This document shows, piece by piece, positions 61,792-64,000 of a stretch of 64,000 nucleotides of DNA; position 1 is the first letter of the stretch, and every line of letters starts with the position of its first letter. Location: the NCBI GenBank assembly GCA_965217615.1, contig CBDCIT010000047.1, positions 156,943-220,942 of the forward strand. Reading direction: 5' to 3'. This stretch comes from CAVOAK01 sp965217615. GTDB lineage: Bacteria > Pseudomonadota > Alphaproteobacteria > UBA8366 > CAVOAK01. Position numbers and translations under genes: made by a program. Under the pieces are notes generated by a model. That model was not told where the DNA came from. It worked only from the letters and a program-made list of their open reading frames with translations, and searched no databases.

Positions 61792-62408
61792 AGTGTAAGG
61801 TCATCACCCTCGACAACAAGGCGGCTGGCGAAGTCACACTTGCTGACGATATTTTTGCGGTTCCCGTTCGCAACGATATTTTGCAGCGCATGGTTAACTA
61901 CCAATTGGCGAAACGCCGCGCTGGAACCCACAAGACGAAGACCATGGGCGAAGTTCAGGGCTCGACGCGAAAACCATTTCGACAAAAGGGCACCGGCCGG
62001 GCACGACAGGGGTCCTCGCGGGCACCACAGATGCGCGGTGGCGGCACCGTATTCGGCCCTGTTGTTCGTAGCCACGCGCAAAAATTGCCCAAACAGGTTC
62101 GCGTACTAGCATTGAAAACCGCTCTTTCGGCAAAGCAGGCAGACGGCAAACTTGTGATCCTGGAAGATGCCAAGATCGCAAAACTGAAGACCAAGGACCT
62201 GGCGGCGAAGTTGGACAAGCTCGGTTGGACGAGCGCCTTGATCGTCGCCGACGCGGAGCTCGATGACAATTTCGTGCGTGCCGCTTCCAACCTTCCCAGT
62301 ATCGACTTGCTGCCGGCGGTCGGAACCAACGTCTATGACATACTTCGGCGCGATACGCTGGTCCTCACGAAGGGCGCGGCGGCGGCGCTGGAAGCGCGGC
62401 TAAAATGA
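61788..62408 (+). CDS. rplD: 50S ribosomal protein L4
   Basis: 206 residues. KRRAGTHKTKTMGEVQGSTR with KPFRQKGTGRARQGSSRAPQ is the conserved exit-tunnel loop. In other bacteria L4 represses the S10 operon. Overlaps rplC before and rplW after by 4 nt each. Confidence 0.97.
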   Translation: MKCKVITLDNKAAGEVTLADDIFAVPVRNDILQRMVNYQLAKRRAGTHKTKTMGEVQGSTRKPFRQKGTGRARQGSSRAPQMRGGGTVFGPVVRSHAQKLPKQVRVLALKTALSAKQADGKLVILEDAKIAKLKTKDLAAKLDKLGWTSALIVADAELDDNFVRAASNLPSIDLLPAVGTNVYDILRRDTLVLTKGAAAALEARLK

Positions 62409-62728
62409 GCTGGAAACACTTTCAAAAGCCCAAGATGAGCCCCGAGGACATGTATGGGGTGTTGCTCTCACCTGTGATCACGGAGAAGTCGACGCTCGGT
62501 TCGGAGCATAATCAAGTGACGTTTCGCGTGCCGTTAACCGCGTCAAAACCTGAGATCAAGGCGGCCGTGGAGGGCTTGTTCGAGGTTAAGGTCAAGGCGG
62601 TCAATACAATTCGCCAGAACGGAAAAGTTAAGCGCGTGCGTGGCCGCGTCGGCAGGAGGAGCGACTACAAGAAGGCTGTCGTGTGCCTCGAAGAAGGCCA
62701 CTCAATCGACGTGACCACGGGGCTATAG
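62405..62728 (+). CDS. rplW: 50S ribosomal protein L23
   Basis: 107 residues. LLSPVITEKSTLGSEHNQVT and GLFEVKVKAVNTIRQNGKVK are conserved; RRSDYKKAVVCLEEG closes the domain. Starts at ATG 62405, overlapping rplD (ATGA); this gives about 8 extra N-terminal residues before MSPEDMYGVLL, and ATG 62435 would be the shorter alternative. Docking site for trigger factor and SRP. Confidence 0.95.
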   Translation: MSWKHFQKPKMSPEDMYGVLLSPVITEKSTLGSEHNQVTFRVPLTASKPEIKAAVEGLFEVKVKAVNTIRQNGKVKRVRGRVGRRSDYKKAVVCLEEGHSIDVTTGL

Positions 62729-62732
62729 ACAG

Positions 62733-63563
62733 ATGGCACTCAAGCAATACAAACCGGTTACTTCGTCGATGCGCGGGTTGGTCTTGGTCGACCGTTCTGA
62801 GCTCTACAAGGGTAAGCCGGTGAAGAGCCTGACCCGCGGTCTGTCACAAAAGGGCGGCCGCAACAATCACGGCCATACGACTGCGTTCAAGCGCGGCGGT
62901 GGACACAAACGCCGATACCGCATTATCGATTTCAAGCGCCGGAAGTTCGATATTCCAGCGACAGTCGAGCGGCTGGAATACGATCCGAACCGGACGGCCT
63001 TTATCGCTCTGCTGAGCTATGCCGATGGCGAACTTGCCTACATTTTGGCACCCCAGCGACTTAAGGCGGGCGACACGGTCGTGTCGGGCGAACGTGTCGA
63101 CATCAAGCCCGGCAACGCCATGCCATTGGCGAACATGCCGCTCGGTACGATTGTCCACAACGTTGAGATGAAGCCGGAGAAGGGCGGACAAATCGCGCGG
63201 TCGGCTGGCACTTATGTACAACTCGTTGGTCGCGATTCTGGCTATGCGCAGCTTAAGCTCGGGTCAGGGGAGCTGCGGATGGTGCGGAGTGAATGTATGG
63301 CGACGATTGGCGCCGTTTCGAATTCTGATCAATCGAATATCAAGATCGCCAAGGCCGGACGGAATCGTTGGCTCGGCAAGCGTCCGACGGTACGTGGCGT
63401 CGCCATGAATCCTGTCGATCACCCACACGGCGGCGGCGAAGGGCGAACTTCAGGCGGTCGTCATCCAGTGACACCTTGGGGCAAGCCGACCAAGGGCAAG
63501 CGGACGCGCAGTAAGAAGCGCTCGAATGCCCTGATCATCCGCCGTCGGCACGCGAAGCGGTAG
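62733..63563 (+). CDS. rplB: 50S ribosomal protein L2
   Basis: 276 residues, standard. ALKQYKPVTSSMRGLVLVDR, GRNNHGHTTAFKRGGGHKR, VEYDPNR-type LEYDPNRTAFIALL and the peptidyl-transferase-associated GVAMNPVDHPHGGGEGRTSG are all present. Starts 4 nt after rplW. Confidence 0.98.
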   Translation: MALKQYKPVTSSMRGLVLVDRSELYKGKPVKSLTRGLSQKGGRNNHGHTTAFKRGGGHKRRYRIIDFKRRKFDIPATVERLEYDPNRTAFIALLSYADGELAYILAPQRLKAGDTVVSGERVDIKPGNAMPLANMPLGTIVHNVEMKPEKGGQIARSAGTYVQLVGRDSGYAQLKLGSGELRMVRSECMATIGAVSNSDQSNIKIAKAGRNRWLGKRPTVRGVAMNPVDHPHGGGEGRTSGGRHPVTPWGKPTKGKRTRSKKRSNALIIRRRHAKR

Positions 63564-63575
63564 GGGAGGAGAGAC

Positions 63576-63854
63576 TTGGCGCGTTCAGTCTGGAAGGGTC
63601 CATTTGTCGACGGCTATCTGCTTAAGAAGGCGGAGGCCGCAAGAGCAAGCGGGCGCAACGATGTCATCAGAATTTGGTCGCGGCGTTCCACGGTGCTGCC
63701 GCAATTCGTTGGCCTGACATTTGGCGTCTATAACGGCCAAAAGTTCATCCCCGTGTTGGTCACCGAAAATATGATCGGCCATAAGTTTGGGGAGTTTTCG
63801 CCGACACGGACCTTCTACGGGCATTCCTCCGATCGGCGGGCGCGGAGGGCATAG
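63576..63854 (+). CDS. rpsS: 30S ribosomal protein S19
   Basis: 92 residues. RSVWKGPFVDGYLLKKAEAA, IRIWSRRSTVLPQFVGLTFG and HKFGEFSPTRTFYGHSSDRR are conserved. Start is TTG 63576, supported by GGGGAGGA 5 nt or so upstream. Confidence 0.97.
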   Translation: MARSVWKGPFVDGYLLKKAEAARASGRNDVIRIWSRRSTVLPQFVGLTFGVYNGQKFIPVLVTENMIGHKFGEFSPTRTFYGHSSDRRARRA

Positions 63855-63857
63855 GAG

Positions 63858-64000
63858 ATGAGCAAAGCAAAACGTGAGCGCGTCCTTGGCAATTCCGAAG
63901 CAATGGCTTTCGCCAAGTACATCCGTACGAGTCCGCAGAAGCTGAACTTGGTCGCACAGTTAATCAGGGGGCAATCGGCAAGCGACGCCTTAACGCAATT
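63858..64000 (+). CDS. rplV: 50S ribosomal protein L22, 3' end cut by window
   Basis: Begins at ATG 63858, 3 nt after the rpsS stop: MSKAKRERVLGNSEAMAF, then KYIRTSPQKLNLVAQLIRGQ, the S/P-KLN-LIRG signature of L22. About 47 residues are inside the window; the rest of the S10 operon continues to the right. Confidence 0.95.
   Translation, partial: MSKAKRERVLGNSEAMAFAKYIRTSPQKLNLVAQLIRGQSASDALTQ

Overview
The window reads as alphaproteobacterial chromosome of moderately high GC. The evidence is the plant-type glutamate-cysteine ligase, the ctaC-ctaD-ctaB-ctaG-ctaE cytochrome oxidase order facing away from tldD, a DUF4170 protein, the Lhr/PdeM pair, and the order tRNA-Tyr, tRNA-Gly, tuf, tRNA-Trp, secE, nusG, rplKAJL, rpoBC, rpsL-rpsG-fusA-tuf, rpsJ-rplC onward. 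I cannot name a genus from sequence alone. Both ends cut a gene: ubiD on the left and rplV on the right.

Region 1-9.7 kb holds quinone and thiol metabolism (ubiD, ubiA, gshA) with rRNA and protein methyltransferases, a lipoprotein and TldD. An intact IS5-family element (1927-3211) has split a gamma-glutamylcyclotransferase-like gene with a clean 4-bp target duplication. Region 10-15.7 kb is an aa3-type cytochrome c oxidase operon whose last gene, surf1, is cut after about 30 codons by an IS21-family element (15697-18249). The DNA on the far side of that element is not surf1 but the tail of an outer-membrane barrel gene that also has an in-frame amber stop. The two sides share no target duplication, so the element marks a deletion or rearrangement junction.

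Region 18.2-24.6 kb reads as a signalling block: barrel remnant, secreted FecR-domain protein, CHASE2 class III adenylate cyclase, and GAF/HD-GYP phosphodiesterase, all on the plus strand. It joins cAMP and c-di-GMP enzymes to a periplasmic sensor and is the best candidate here for a little-described system. Region 24.6-32.3 kb has the Lhr helicase/PdeM nuclease pair, a sulfur-linked trio (TauE exporter, TIGR02186 protein, TusA), a DapA-family lyase/aldolase and DusA.

Region 32.3-41.2 kb is a minus-strand nucleoside uptake and salvage operon: TrpF-like protein, BMP binding protein, ABC ATPase, two permeases, cdd, purine-nucleoside phosphorylase, deoC, deoA. Most junctions from the ATPase gene onward overlap or nearly touch. 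Together they would import nucleosides, deaminate cytidine, phosphorolyse nucleosides and feed deoxyribose-5-phosphate to glycolysis.

Region 41.3-64 kb is the transcription/translation super-cluster: four tRNAs, rlmB, two tuf copies differing at only five silent sites, secE-nusG, rplKAJL-rpoBC with a long structured rplJ leader, the str operon behind a good sigma70-type promoter, and the start of the S10 operon. L3 there carries an unusual acidic tail of about 54 residues.
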